The translations under genes and the position numbers were made by a program. From Pontibacter burrus (GTDB taxonomy: Bacteria > Bacteroidota > Bacteroidia > Cytophagales > Hymenobacteraceae): a stretch of 64,000 bases of DNA. The notes beneath the pieces were generated by a model that saw only the letters and a list, made by a program, of their open reading frames with translations, did no database searches and was not told the DNA's origin. The DNA lies in assembly GCF_010686685.1 (NCBI RefSeq), contig NZ_JAAGWD010000004.1, positions 248,001 through 312,000 of the forward strand, written 5' to 3'. This document shows positions 42,616 to 50,387 of the stretch, one piece after another. Position 1 is the first letter of the stretch. Each line of letters opens with the position of its first letter.

Positions 42616-43656
42616 ATGAAACAACATTTATCTAAATTAGGATTGCTTGGAGTAATGTCGGTGGCGCTGGTGGCCTGCGACCCGGAAGGAGAAATACTGG
42701 AGCCGCAACCAAAGCAAGAGGAATTCTGTGACGTGATCGACTTTGAAAACGGGTCTACTAGCGGGTTCATTTCAGAAATAGCATCGGCTAACAACACAGT
42801 ACAGGTACAACTTTATAACCGCGCACGAAACGAAGCCGGCATACTGACCGAAGATAACCGCGCACATCTTTTTGAAACAGGCATACCAACCGGCGATGAT
42901 GATGACCTGCATACACTGGATTGGGGAAAGGCGCTGATCATAAATGAGATAGGGGTAGATCATGAGCCAAACGATAACCGATGGGGTGGCGAGATGCTGC
43001 TTACTTTCTCTGAGGCTGTAACGCTGCAGTCGGTTAATGTGCTGGATATAGATGAGTATGAGGACAACAGCTGGATATACCTGTATGATGCCGGCGGTAA
43101 CGAACTATACAATGCCATGCTACAGCCACTAGGCGATAACAGCCAGCAGACAGTAGACCTGAAAGGTACCGCCAATGTTAAAAGCATGAAGGTAGTACTG
43201 GCCGGCACCGAAGGCCATGTAGGTTCTGCTGCTATTGATGATATTAAGTTCTGTGTAACTCGTGCTGTTGAGGTACCTGAGGAGCCGGAGCAGGGCTGCA
43301 CCCGTACACAGGGCTACTGGAAAAACCACGCCGACCCAGGCCGCAAACAGTACAACAGCACCTGGGATAATTACCTGGAAGTGCAGTTCTATAGCAGCGG
43401 TATGACCTACCTGCAGGTGCTGAACGAGCCGCCACGCGGAAACGCTTACTTCATACTGGCACACCAGTTTATTGCCGCTGAACTTAACGTAGCTGCCGGC
43501 GCATCTATGCCAGCTGATGTAAAGGATGCCTTTACCGGGGCAGAGGCCTACTTTAACGGCGAAACCTCCCCAGCCAGAGCGCAGCTTATTGCCTGGTCTG
43601 AGCTGCTGGATAAGTATAACAACGGCGAGGTTGGCCCGGGCCACTGCGACGAATAA
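42616..43656 (+). CDS. Surface lipoprotein, member 3, with intact GYWKNH domain
   Basis: 346 residues. Short lipobox signal ending VALVAC then DPEGEIL. N-domain: VIDFENGSTSGFISEIA, IPTGDDDDLHTLDWGKALII, NDNRWGGEMLLTFSEAV, VLDIDEYEDNSWIYLY, clearly paralogous to member 1. C-domain: GCTRTQGYWKNHADP, then YLQVLNEPPRGNAYFILAHQ, and a final GPGHC. The C-T-x-T-Q-G-Y-W-K-N-H unit recurs in secreted proteins of many phyla without known function. The closing Cys may bond to the first. Confidence 0.8.
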   Translation: MKQHLSKLGLLGVMSVALVACDPEGEILEPQPKQEEFCDVIDFENGSTSGFISEIASANNTVQVQLYNRARNEAGILTEDNRAHLFETGIPTGDDDDLHTLDWGKALIINEIGVDHEPNDNRWGGEMLLTFSEAVTLQSVNVLDIDEYEDNSWIYLYDAGGNELYNAMLQPLGDNSQQTVDLKGTANVKSMKVVLAGTEGHVGSAAIDDIKFCVTRAVEVPEEPEQGCTRTQGYWKNHADPGRKQYNSTWDNYLEVQFYSSGMTYLQVLNEPPRGNAYFILAHQFIAAELNVAAGASMPADVKDAFTGAEAYFNGETSPARAQLIAWSELLDKYNNGEVGPGHCDE

Positions 43657-43689
43657 TGCTGCTGAATTCCTGAGTTAAATAATAAGCAC

Positions 43690-43724
43690 GAAAGGGGGAG
43701 CTGGTTAACGGCTCCTCCTTTTTT
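43690..43724 (+). terminator. Terminator of lipoprotein gene 3
   Basis: AAAGGGGGAGC and GCTCCTCCTTTTTT arms with a short loop and a T-run, ending just before the cysE start. Confidence 0.7.
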
Positions 43725-43728
43725 GTTG

Positions 43729-44601
43729 ATGCCTACACAAACTATAAGCCATTACCGTACACAGCTTATGGAACAGAGCTTTTTACAGCAACTATACCAG
43801 GATCATACCCATACCCGCCATCTGGTGCCGGCGTCTGCCACCTGTCGCGTTGCTGATTCGGTGCTGCAGTTGCTTTTTCCGCCTTTGTCTGAAAAGCGCT
43901 ATAGTTCTTTTGCCGAATTTGAATTGTACACCCGCAGCCTGCAGATAGAACTGGAACAGATCCTGGATGGCATAGCTGATAAACTACCTGATACACCCGC
44001 ACACCTGGCCCAGGCCGCCATGGAGGCACTGCCACAGGTACACCGCATGATGCTGGGCGATGCGGAAGCCATTTATAACGGCGACCCAGCCGCGCAAAGC
44101 CTGGAAGAAGTGGTCCGGACGTATCCCGGTTTTAAGGCAGTTGCTTTTTACCGGCTGGCACATACGCTGTACCAACTGGGTATCCCGCTTATTCCGCGTG
44201 CCATTTCGGCTTATGCGCACGCCCGTACTGGTATCGACATCCACCCGGGAGCAACTATAGGTTCTTATTTCTGCATCGACCATGGCACCGGCGTAGTGAT
44301 TGGCCAGACTACGGTTATTGGCAACCATGTAAAGGTGTACCAGGGAGTAACGCTGGGTGCTGTAAGTGTAGAGAAAACAATGGCCAACATCAAGCGTCAC
44401 CCAACTATAGAAGACCATGTAGTGATTTATGCCGGCGCAACGATACTCGGGGGCAACACCGTGATAGGTACCAGAAGCATTATTGGAGGTAATGTGTGGC
44501 TCACCGAAAGCGTACCACCTTATTCACGGGTATATCACCATCCGCAGATAAAAGTACGCCAGGCACCCGAACCCGAAGAAGTGCTCAATTTCTCGATATA
44601 A
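43729..44601 (+). CDS. cysE: Serine O-acetyltransferase
   Basis: 290 residues from the first ATG (43729). Acetylates serine to O-acetylserine, the precursor for cysteine. N-terminal helical domain to about residue 150, then the left-handed beta helix: ARTGIDIHPGATIGSYFCID, HGTGVVIGQTTVIGNHVKVY, QGVTLGAVSVEK, and NTVIGTRSIIGGNVWLTESV. The catalytic His/Asp region (CIDHGTGVVIG) is intact. It has the longer EpsC-type length seen in Bacteroidota. The cysteine synthase gene follows 14 bases later, so the two form an operon. Confidence 0.94.
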   Translation: MPTQTISHYRTQLMEQSFLQQLYQDHTHTRHLVPASATCRVADSVLQLLFPPLSEKRYSSFAEFELYTRSLQIELEQILDGIADKLPDTPAHLAQAAMEALPQVHRMMLGDAEAIYNGDPAAQSLEEVVRTYPGFKAVAFYRLAHTLYQLGIPLIPRAISAYAHARTGIDIHPGATIGSYFCIDHGTGVVIGQTTVIGNHVKVYQGVTLGAVSVEKTMANIKRHPTIEDHVVIYAGATILGGNTVIGTRSIIGGNVWLTESVPPYSRVYHHPQIKVRQAPEPEEVLNFSI

Positions 44602-44615
44602 CTATAAACTAAACT

Positions 44616-45533
44616 ATGAAAGCAAACTCGATACTGGAAACAATAGGCCGCACCCCGCATGTGCGCATCAACAAACTATACAATGGCAAGGCAGAGGTCT
44701 GGATGAAGCTGGAGCGTAACAACCCCGGCGGCAGCATAAAAGACCGCATTGCCCTCGCCATGATTGAAGACGCTGAACAGAAAGGCATCTTAAAAGAAGA
44801 CAGCGTGATCGTGGAGCCTACTTCTGGTAACACAGGCGTGGGGCTTGCCATGGTGGCGGCTGTAAAAGGGTATCAGCTTATACTGGTAATGCCGGAGTCG
44901 ATGTCGGTGGAGCGGCGCAGGCTAATGGCAGTTTACGGTGCCAGGCTCGAGCTTACTCCCCGCGAAAAAGGCATGAAAGGTGCTATAGAACGGGCTAAAG
45001 AACTCCTGGAAGAGCACACCAACTCCTGGATGCCGATGCAGTTCGAGAACGAAGCCAATACGCAGGTGCATATCCAGACTACGGCTGAAGAAATTCTGCA
45101 GGACTTTCCGGACGGGCTGGATTACCTGATAACCGGAGTAGGCACTGGCGGGCACATTACAGGTGTGGCACGTGTGTTGAAAGCCCGTAATCCGAACATG
45201 AAAGTGTATGCTGTAGAACCAACTGCTTCGGCGGTACTGAGTGGCGGGCAACCGGGGTCGCACCCCATACAGGGCATAGGTGCCGGCTTTATACCTGCCA
45301 TTATGGATACCACGCTGCTGGATGGAGTAGTGCAGGTAGAAGCAAGTGATGCTTTTGACTATGCCCGGCGCGCTGCCCGGGAAGAAGGTATTTTTGTAGG
45401 TGCTTCGTCGGGAGCATCGTTGGCGGCGGTAGCGCAGAAACTGGAGAGCGAAATACCGGAAGGAGCGAAGGTGCTCACCTTCTGTTATGATACCGGGGAG
45501 CGTTACCTTTCAGTAGAAGGTTTATTTGTATAA
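44616..45533 (+). CDS. cysK: Cysteine synthase (O-acetylserine sulfhydrylase)
   Basis: 305 residues of the PLP fold type II family; joins O-acetylserine and sulfide to cysteine. PLP lysine in [12 protein letters not shown] (about 35-46), substrate loop [13 protein letters not shown], phosphate loop [12 protein letters not shown], and closing [12 protein letters not shown]. It may bind the C-terminus of CysE in the cysteine synthase complex; the CysE tail here ends LNFSI, and a terminal Ile is the usual requirement. A symmetrical terminator begins at its stop codon. Confidence 0.95.
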   Translation: MKANSILETIGRTPHVRINKLYNGKAEVWMKLERNNPGGSIKDRIALAMIEDAEQKGILKEDSVIVEPTSGNTGVGLAMVAAVKGYQLILVMPESMSVERRRLMAVYGARLELTPREKGMKGAIERAKELLEEHTNSWMPMQFENEANTQVHIQTTAEEILQDFPDGLDYLITGVGTGGHITGVARVLKARNPNMKVYAVEPTASAVLSGGQPGSHPIQGIGAGFIPAIMDTTLLDGVVQVEASDAFDYARRAAREEGIFVGASSGASLAAVAQKLESEIPEGAKVLTFCYDTGERYLSVEGLFV

Positions 45534-45569
45534 CTATAAAGCCGCTGCACCTGCAGCGGCTTTATAGTT
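45532..45569. terminator. Terminator with 18-bp perfect arms, ends in AACTATAAA
   Basis: Arms AACTATAAAGCCGCTGCA and its exact complement, loop CC. The first arm overlaps the cysK stop codon. Convergent gene on the other side. Confidence 0.92.
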
Positions 45570-45580
45570 ATAGTTTCAGA

Positions 45581-46015
45581 CTAAACTTCCAGTTGTTCCT
45601 GAATTTCCTGGTTCAGCGATTCTTTTACCAGCTGTAGCGGTCCTTCCGAGATGGATTTCTGCAGAGCAGCAAAGACAGCTCTGAAAGAGAACATGATCTC
45701 ATCATCCAGCAGAAAATCGTTGTTGGCGGCATAGGCGTTCTTGTTGCGGATATAGTTTACCCATTCATCAGAGTCGCGGATCTTTACCGGTACTTTGTCT
45801 GGTTCGTACTGGTCAAAGAAAATGCCTTTCCAGATAATGGGGAGCTGTGATGCGAAATGGACCGCTTCATGTAAATGCAGTCTGTCGCGGATAGCATGCA
45901 GCACAGCTCTGAAAATACGGCCGGCCTTGTTCAGGTCGTCGGTTTGCAATTCGTTTGCTACCGTGTGCAACAGTACCGTTGCATCTTTCTTGTTGTCTTC
46001 AAAGTTAAAAGCCAT
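45581..46015 (-). CDS. DUF2267 protein
   Basis: 144 residues, helical and soluble. The pattern ATVLLHTVANELQTDDLNKA, IFRAVLHAIRDRLHLHEAVH and ASQLPIIWKGIFFDQYEP matches DUF2267 (HTH-like helical bundle with a DRL motif). Members are often stress related, of unknown biochemical role. Monocistronic; start at 46015. Confidence 0.85.
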   Translation of the reverse strand: MAFNFEDNKKDATVLLHTVANELQTDDLNKAGRIFRAVLHAIRDRLHLHEAVHFASQLPIIWKGIFFDQYEPDKVPVKIRDSDEWVNYIRNKNAYAANNDFLLDDEIMFSFRAVFAALQKSISEGPLQLVKESLNQEIQEQLEV

Positions 46016-46266
46016 GGTTTCCGGGTTAAAAAATTACACATCACTTTAATAGAGGTACGGCCTTTGGGGTGGGGTGTTTGATTTCTATAGTTTCGCAAGA
46101 TTTTGAGAACGTAACTATAGCACCGCCTCTGTATACCTAACCAGTCATACCGCTTTTTGTTAAATCATTGAAAAAGAGACACAAGTAATCAAACTAAATT
46201 ATTTATTGCTAATTATTTTAGTTTTAAATATAGCTTTTGCTAATATTGTTCGTAAAACAGAATCAT

Positions 46267-46719
46267 ATGGAAGCAAAAGTTATACCTCTACACTATAGTT
46301 ACCCTACTATATACCGCCTTAACCCGCATGCGGGCACCACATTGCCTTTGTTCTCGGCGAGCGTAAGGGCAGGTTTCCCGAGCCCGGCTGCAGACTATAG
46401 TTCTGAGCCCATAGATCTTAACCGGCTGCTCAGCGACAATCCTACGGCCACCTTTCTGGTAAGGGTAGAAGGCGATAGTATGATAGGCGCGCACATAGAG
46501 CCCGGCGACATGGCTGTGATAGACCGCTCCGTGAAAGCAACAACAGGTAAAATTGTACTGGCTTTTGTGGAAGGCGAGTTTACGATAAAGCGGCTGCTAT
46601 TAAAAAAGGACGGCGCTTATCTGATGCCCGAGAACCCGAAATACAAAGCCATGAAGTTTGAGAACCCGGATAACTGCCGGATATGGGGAGTAGTGGTAGG
46701 TATAGTAAAACGCTTATGA
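46267..46719 (+). CDS. umuD: UmuD-like translesion polymerase subunit (S24 peptidase)
   Basis: 150 residues from the ATG at 46267. Self-cleaving LexA/UmuD fold: cleavage site Ala35-Gly36 (SVRAGFPSP), nucleophile Ser71 (EGDSMIGA), Lys108 (GEFTIKRL). After DNA damage the RecA filament triggers cleavage, and UmuD' joins UmuC to form polymerase V. Overlaps umuC by four bases (ATGA). The roughly 250-base upstream spacer is very A/T-rich; I could not identify a LexA box. Confidence 0.93.
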   Translation: MEAKVIPLHYSYPTIYRLNPHAGTTLPLFSASVRAGFPSPAADYSSEPIDLNRLLSDNPTATFLVRVEGDSMIGAHIEPGDMAVIDRSVKATTGKIVLAFVEGEFTIKRLLLKKDGAYLMPENPKYKAMKFENPDNCRIWGVVVGIVKRL

Positions 46720-48008
46720 GTAAACTGTTTGCCTTAGTAGATTGTAACAACTTTTATGCAAGCTGCGAGCGCCTGTTCGATCCATCGCTGGAAGAGAAAC
46801 CTATAGTAGTGCTCAGCAACAACGATGGCTGTGTGATTGCCCGCAGCAACGAGGCAAAAGCGCTGGGCATAAAAATGGGAGTACCTGCCTTCGAGATAAA
46901 AAGCCTGGTAAAAACGCATGGGGTAAAGGTATTCAGCAGCAACTATGAACTCTATGGCGATATGTCGAGAAGGGTAGTGGAGACACTGCAGCAGTTCAGC
47001 CCCGACCTGGAAGTTTATAGTATAGATGAGAGCTTCCTGGATCTTTCGAACTTTTACAATACCGACATACAAGAATATGCTAAAGAGATAAAGGCCACCG
47101 TACAGCAATGGACGGGCATACCTGTAGCGATCGGGGTAGCGCCAACCAAAACCCTGGCAAAAGTAGCAAACCGCTTATCTAAAAAATCAAGCAAGGCAAA
47201 AGGAGTGCTGGTGCTTACAGATCCGCGGCACATAGAAGAAGCTTTAAAACGCACCAAAGCAGGCGATGTATGGGGAATAGGCAGGCGCTATGCTAAAAAG
47301 TTAGCTGAACTGGGAGTGCATACTGCCTGGGACCTGCGCCATGTAACCGATGCCTTTGCCAGAAAGTACCTTACGGTAGTGGGCTTGCGCACGGTAAAAG
47401 AGCTGAGAGGCGAACCCTGTATAGAAATGGAAATGGTACCACCGGCCAAACAGAACATCTGCACCTCGCGGAGCTTTGCCAAAACAGTAGGTAACCTGAG
47501 TGCGATAGAAGAAGCACTGGCAACACATACCATACGCTGCGCCACCAAACTCCGGAAGCAAAAGAGCTGCGCCGGTGCCCTGACTGTTTTCCTGCAGACG
47601 AGCCGCTTTAACGAACAGGACAAACTATACTTTAACAGCCGCACTATAAAGCTTAACGCACCTACCAGCAGCGAGCTGGAACTGCTGCACTATGCAAAGC
47701 TTGCCCTGAAAGCCATTTTCCGGGAAGGCTACGGCTACAAGAAAACAGGCATCATTCTGAATGATATTGTACCGGAAAACCAGGTGCAACTTTCGCTGCT
47801 AAATGCGGGGCACCACGAAAGAGATACCAGGCTGATGCAGACACTCGATAACCTGCGCGAAAGATTCGGCTTTGCCACAGTAGGCTACGGCATGCAGGGA
47901 GAGGGGAATGAGTGCGCCTTACGAAAAGAGTTTGCCTCGCCGTGTTATACTACCAAGGTAGCTGAGGTGATGAAAGTGGGGTGGAATTATTATTCGTCGA
48001 GTAAGTAA
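46716..48008 (+). CDS. umuC: Y-family DNA polymerase UmuC
   Basis: 430 residues from the ATG at 46716, which overlaps the umuD stop. Catalytic acids in ALVDCNNFYASCERLF and YSIDESFLDLS, finger-palm YSRxS-like FYASCE, helix-hairpin-helix AGDVWGIGRRYAKKL, and little-finger region with CTSRSFAKTV. Near the C-terminus QVQLSLL fits the beta-clamp-binding motif. Performs error-prone synthesis past lesions. It is the last gene before the tRNA-Ala-linked island. Confidence 0.95.
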   Translation: MSKLFALVDCNNFYASCERLFDPSLEEKPIVVLSNNDGCVIARSNEAKALGIKMGVPAFEIKSLVKTHGVKVFSSNYELYGDMSRRVVETLQQFSPDLEVYSIDESFLDLSNFYNTDIQEYAKEIKATVQQWTGIPVAIGVAPTKTLAKVANRLSKKSSKAKGVLVLTDPRHIEEALKRTKAGDVWGIGRRYAKKLAELGVHTAWDLRHVTDAFARKYLTVVGLRTVKELRGEPCIEMEMVPPAKQNICTSRSFAKTVGNLSAIEEALATHTIRCATKLRKQKSCAGALTVFLQTSRFNEQDKLYFNSRTIKLNAPTSSELELLHYAKLALKAIFREGYGYKKTGIILNDIVPENQVQLSLLNAGHHERDTRLMQTLDNLRERFGFATVGYGMQGEGNECALRKEFASPCYTTKVAEVMKVGWNYYSSSK

Positions 48009-48061
48009 TAGGTTAAACTATAAACTATAGCTTTTTATAGTTTATAGATGCCCAAAAACAA

Positions 48062-48089
48062 AAAGGCAACTATAACTATAGTTGCCTTT
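48062..48089. terminator. umuC terminator (left copy of a duplicated hairpin)
   Basis: Arms AAAGGCAACTATA and TATAGTTGCCTTT around AC. The same hairpin with a three-base loop recurs at 52155-52183, each time followed directly by the tRNA 3' end; this is a trace of the island's insertion. Confidence 0.85.
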
Positions 48090-48105
48090 AGTGGAGAATA
48101 TCGGA
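48090..48105 (+). repeat. Leftmost tRNA-Ala 3'-end remnant (attachment site trace)
   Basis: AGTGGAGAATATCGGA is identical to the 3' end of tRNA-Ala (59564-59579). Together with the preceding hairpin it makes a direct repeat of about 48 bases with 52150-52199, differing by two single-base length changes. Confidence 0.8.
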
Positions 48106-48249
48106 AAGTCTTCAAACGTTTTAAACCCTGATCTTAGTACTCCCAATAGCCATTTAAAGTGTGTATACATGGTTTTTGGTAATCGTAAAAGGTGCTTTTT
48201 AGGCGTTTTAGTGTGCCAACAGTGGCATTTGGCACACCAGTTGGCACAC
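48106..48249. other. Spacer with TTGGCAC inverted repeats
   Basis: GTGTGCCAAC (48211-48220) and GTTGGCACAC (48240-48249) are exact complements, with a further TTTGGCACAC between them. It ends at the stop codon of the DUF4062 gene, so it can act as that operon's terminator or as a protein-binding site. Confidence 0.5.
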
Positions 48250-49182
48250 CTAATTTTGCTGTTTTTCTATGGTGAACTCCTTCTCAGCAGTAAGTAAAAT
48301 ACGTAAATAGAAATTGTGGCCTTCGTCTGTGAAGTAAAACTTCATTCCACGATTTGAGTTTAATTCTGTACGAAGAAGTTTAAAGTTCGCTAACTTATTG
48401 AACATGTCTCGTTCTTCAATAGTGTAGCCATGAGTACCTAAAGATATTCTTTGTCCATAGAACTCAATAGCCTGTAAAAGATCAAACTCATCATGCTCAA
48501 CTTTTACAATATTGGCTCTCAATAAGCCTGATAGTTGCGTATATGTTAATCCAGCATATAAAGGTTCACTTCTAGAATTAGAGTTCGATATTTGGTTTCT
48601 CAACTCAGAATTCTCTTTAGTAAGTCGAGCGATCTCTTCAGCAAGGGCGCCAGTGTTCACGGCGTTATCTCCTCTAATCCATCCAATTAGATCTTTGCTG
48701 TACATGAATTCGGATAGGGTTTCATGAATAGCTAGTTTTATGTCTTTGTAGTCATCCCAAAACTTAACTACTTTCCCACTTAAAACAGTAGTCTTGAACT
48801 CCTTCAATTCTTTGGGGTGCTCTTGCTCTAATGCTTCTCTGCCAATAGCGCTTATTTTGGCATCTAAAGCCTTATCTGTTACAACAACAGCAAAGTGGGG
48901 TTTCTTTTTTTCAATGGCATATTCATACTCAAGGTGAGTGTAACTCTTGCCTGTTTTAGCCTCTACGCTCCCATAACGGCCACCTAGTATTAACAAATAA
49001 ACATCTGATTCGTCTATCCACCTTTTGATTACAGTCATCTGTGACTCATCACCCGCAGTAAAAAGCTCCATACCAGCAGGTATGTGGCCAGCTGATAGTA
49101 TGGCTTCAACGGCGGCCTGTCTTTCTTCTTTTAAGTCTGTGAAGGTTGATGAAACGAATACTTGTAGTTTCTTCTCTTTCAT
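48250..49182 (-). CDS. DUF4062 domain protein
   Basis: 310 residues. The N-terminal 90 residues are a DUF4062 domain: QVFVSSTFTDLKEERQAAVE, GMELFTAGDESQM, WIDESDVYLLILGGRYGSV, SYTHLEYEYA. The fold is related to TIR/nucleotide-processing domains and is common in phage-defence proteins. Residues about 195-215 form a short coiled coil (ARLTKENSELRNQISN), and the C-terminus ends with a winged-helix-like segment (MFNKLANFKLLRTELNSN). Last gene of the minus-strand operon; starts 12 bases after the nuclease-like gene. Confidence 0.85.
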   Translation of the reverse strand: MKEKKLQVFVSSTFTDLKEERQAAVEAILSAGHIPAGMELFTAGDESQMTVIKRWIDESDVYLLILGGRYGSVEAKTGKSYTHLEYEYAIEKKKPHFAVVVTDKALDAKISAIGREALEQEHPKELKEFKTTVLSGKVVKFWDDYKDIKLAIHETLSEFMYSKDLIGWIRGDNAVNTGALAEEIARLTKENSELRNQISNSNSRSEPLYAGLTYTQLSGLLRANIVKVEHDEFDLLQAIEFYGQRISLGTHGYTIEERDMFNKLANFKLLRTELNSNRGMKFYFTDEGHNFYLRILLTAEKEFTIEKQQN

Positions 49183-49194
49183 TATTAAGTCTAC

Positions 49195-50157
49195 TTAAAC
49201 CAATTGCTCATAAAGCTCACTTTCATGTATAATCTCAGTTTTGAGCTGACCTAGCTTACTCGCTGACGCTTCTCGCTTGAGATTTATGATGATTATATGG
49301 TAGGTCTTGTTGTTGAAATGCACAACTGTAGGTAACTGCTTCTCTGGCTCGTTCTTATTGATAACAATTTCAACATTGTCTAAATTGAACACTACCAGGT
49401 AGCCTGTGTCTTTGTGATAATCGTTAGCATATTTCACAACTTGAGTAAAGCCATTCACAATGCGCTTTTTGGTGTAGCTCTTTTCTTTATCGAAAACCTT
49501 GATTTCTAAAACAAGCGGATCTTTACTATCTAATTGACTAACAATATCTGCACGGCCAGAAGCGGAACTTGGTGTTGAAAATGGGTAATCAACTCCCTGA
49601 TCGAATAGGAACAGTCTTAAATCATCTTCAAATATCTGTTCATAATTAGAAGTTGCTGACTTGTATTGGTTATAAAGGTTTTCTCGCAGAAACCACTCTG
49701 TCCGCATTTTATACCTTAGAAGTAAGTATAATATAAAGCTTTTATGCTCTAAGTTATCTTGAATGTATACTACTATAGGCTCAACAAAATTATTCAGAAA
49801 GTTGTCCAAGCAATCATCAAAACTGCTGGCAGCACCTAAATTAAAGGCTATGTTAACAGGCTCGTATCCTTTGCGCTCAAAGTGCTTTATCATTTGGTAG
49901 AGAACTGCAGCTGCATGTTTTTCATTGTTAAACGAGAACCCAAATCTATTATCTAGTTGATCCTCCATCTCTTCTAAAGAAGTTTCATCTAGAGGGTTAT
50001 CTGAAATACATTGCTCTATAATTGCATTCAAAACACTTACTTCTTTGAACTTGTTGAAGAAGAAGCTATAGTTGTTGTTAAAATTGTTGTAGGTTGATTT
50101 GTACAGCCTGTTTCTCCACTCCTGAAGGTTGCTTCTTAAATTATGTGTATAGTACAT
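49195..50157 (-). CDS. PD-(D/E)XK nuclease-like protein
   Basis: 320 residues. The C-terminal third carries the motif set of PD-(D/E)XK nucleases: Asp204 in SGRADIVSQ, Glu218-x-Lys220 in LVLEIKVFD, and Gln239 in NGFTQVVKYANDY. The N-terminal 200 residues are helical (FNNNYSFFFNKFKEVSVLN, AAAVLYQMIKHFERKGYEP) and not recognised. Such nucleases in defence islands usually cut DNA on a trigger from a partner. Begins one base after the zinc-ribbon gene stop, indicating coupled expression. Confidence 0.72.
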   Translation of the reverse strand: MYYTHNLRSNLQEWRNRLYKSTYNNFNNNYSFFFNKFKEVSVLNAIIEQCISDNPLDETSLEEMEDQLDNRFGFSFNNEKHAAAVLYQMIKHFERKGYEPVNIAFNLGAASSFDDCLDNFLNNFVEPIVVYIQDNLEHKSFILYLLLRYKMRTEWFLRENLYNQYKSATSNYEQIFEDDLRLFLFDQGVDYPFSTPSSASGRADIVSQLDSKDPLVLEIKVFDKEKSYTKKRIVNGFTQVVKYANDYHKDTGYLVVFNLDNVEIVINKNEPEKQLPTVVHFNNKTYHIIIINLKREASASKLGQLKTEIIHESELYEQLV

Positions 50158-50158
50158 C

Positions 50159-50374
50159 CTATAGATTCTTAAAAAGTTTGTTTAAGTCGTTTAGTGCATT
50201 GTCAATATCTCTTAATGAATTATGAACAGAAGCTGTAGAGTCTTTCAGTTCTATATTGACTTTGCAGTTATGGCAGATAATTGTCTCTTCTAATTTGGCC
50301 TGAATCAGCTGTGCATCCATGCTATAGCTGCACTTAGGGCAAGTAATTGTGATCCATGATTTGCTAATTTCCAT
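50159..50374 (-). CDS. Small zinc-ribbon protein
   Basis: 71 residues. CPKC (12-15) and CHNC (34-37) form one zinc ribbon; the rest is helical (VHNSLRDIDNALNDLNKLFKN). Located between the broken AbiJ-like gene (13 bases) and the nuclease-like gene (1 base) on the same strand. It could be a nucleic-acid-binding or adaptor subunit of the operon. Not recognised as a family. Confidence 0.65.
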   Translation of the reverse strand: MEISKSWITITCPKCSYSMDAQLIQAKLEETIICHNCKVNIELKDSTASVHNSLRDIDNALNDLNKLFKNL

Positions 50375-50387
50375 ACTATGCCTCTTG

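Noticed and set aside
46016..46266. LexA/SOS box before umuD
   Set aside because: The region is very A/T-rich with several weak dyads; none is convincing without a known LexA motif for this group.
48082..48297. Open frame of 71 codons across the left att remnant
   Set aside because: It spans the tRNA remnant and the inverted repeats and runs into the opposite DUF4062 gene; no protein-like features.
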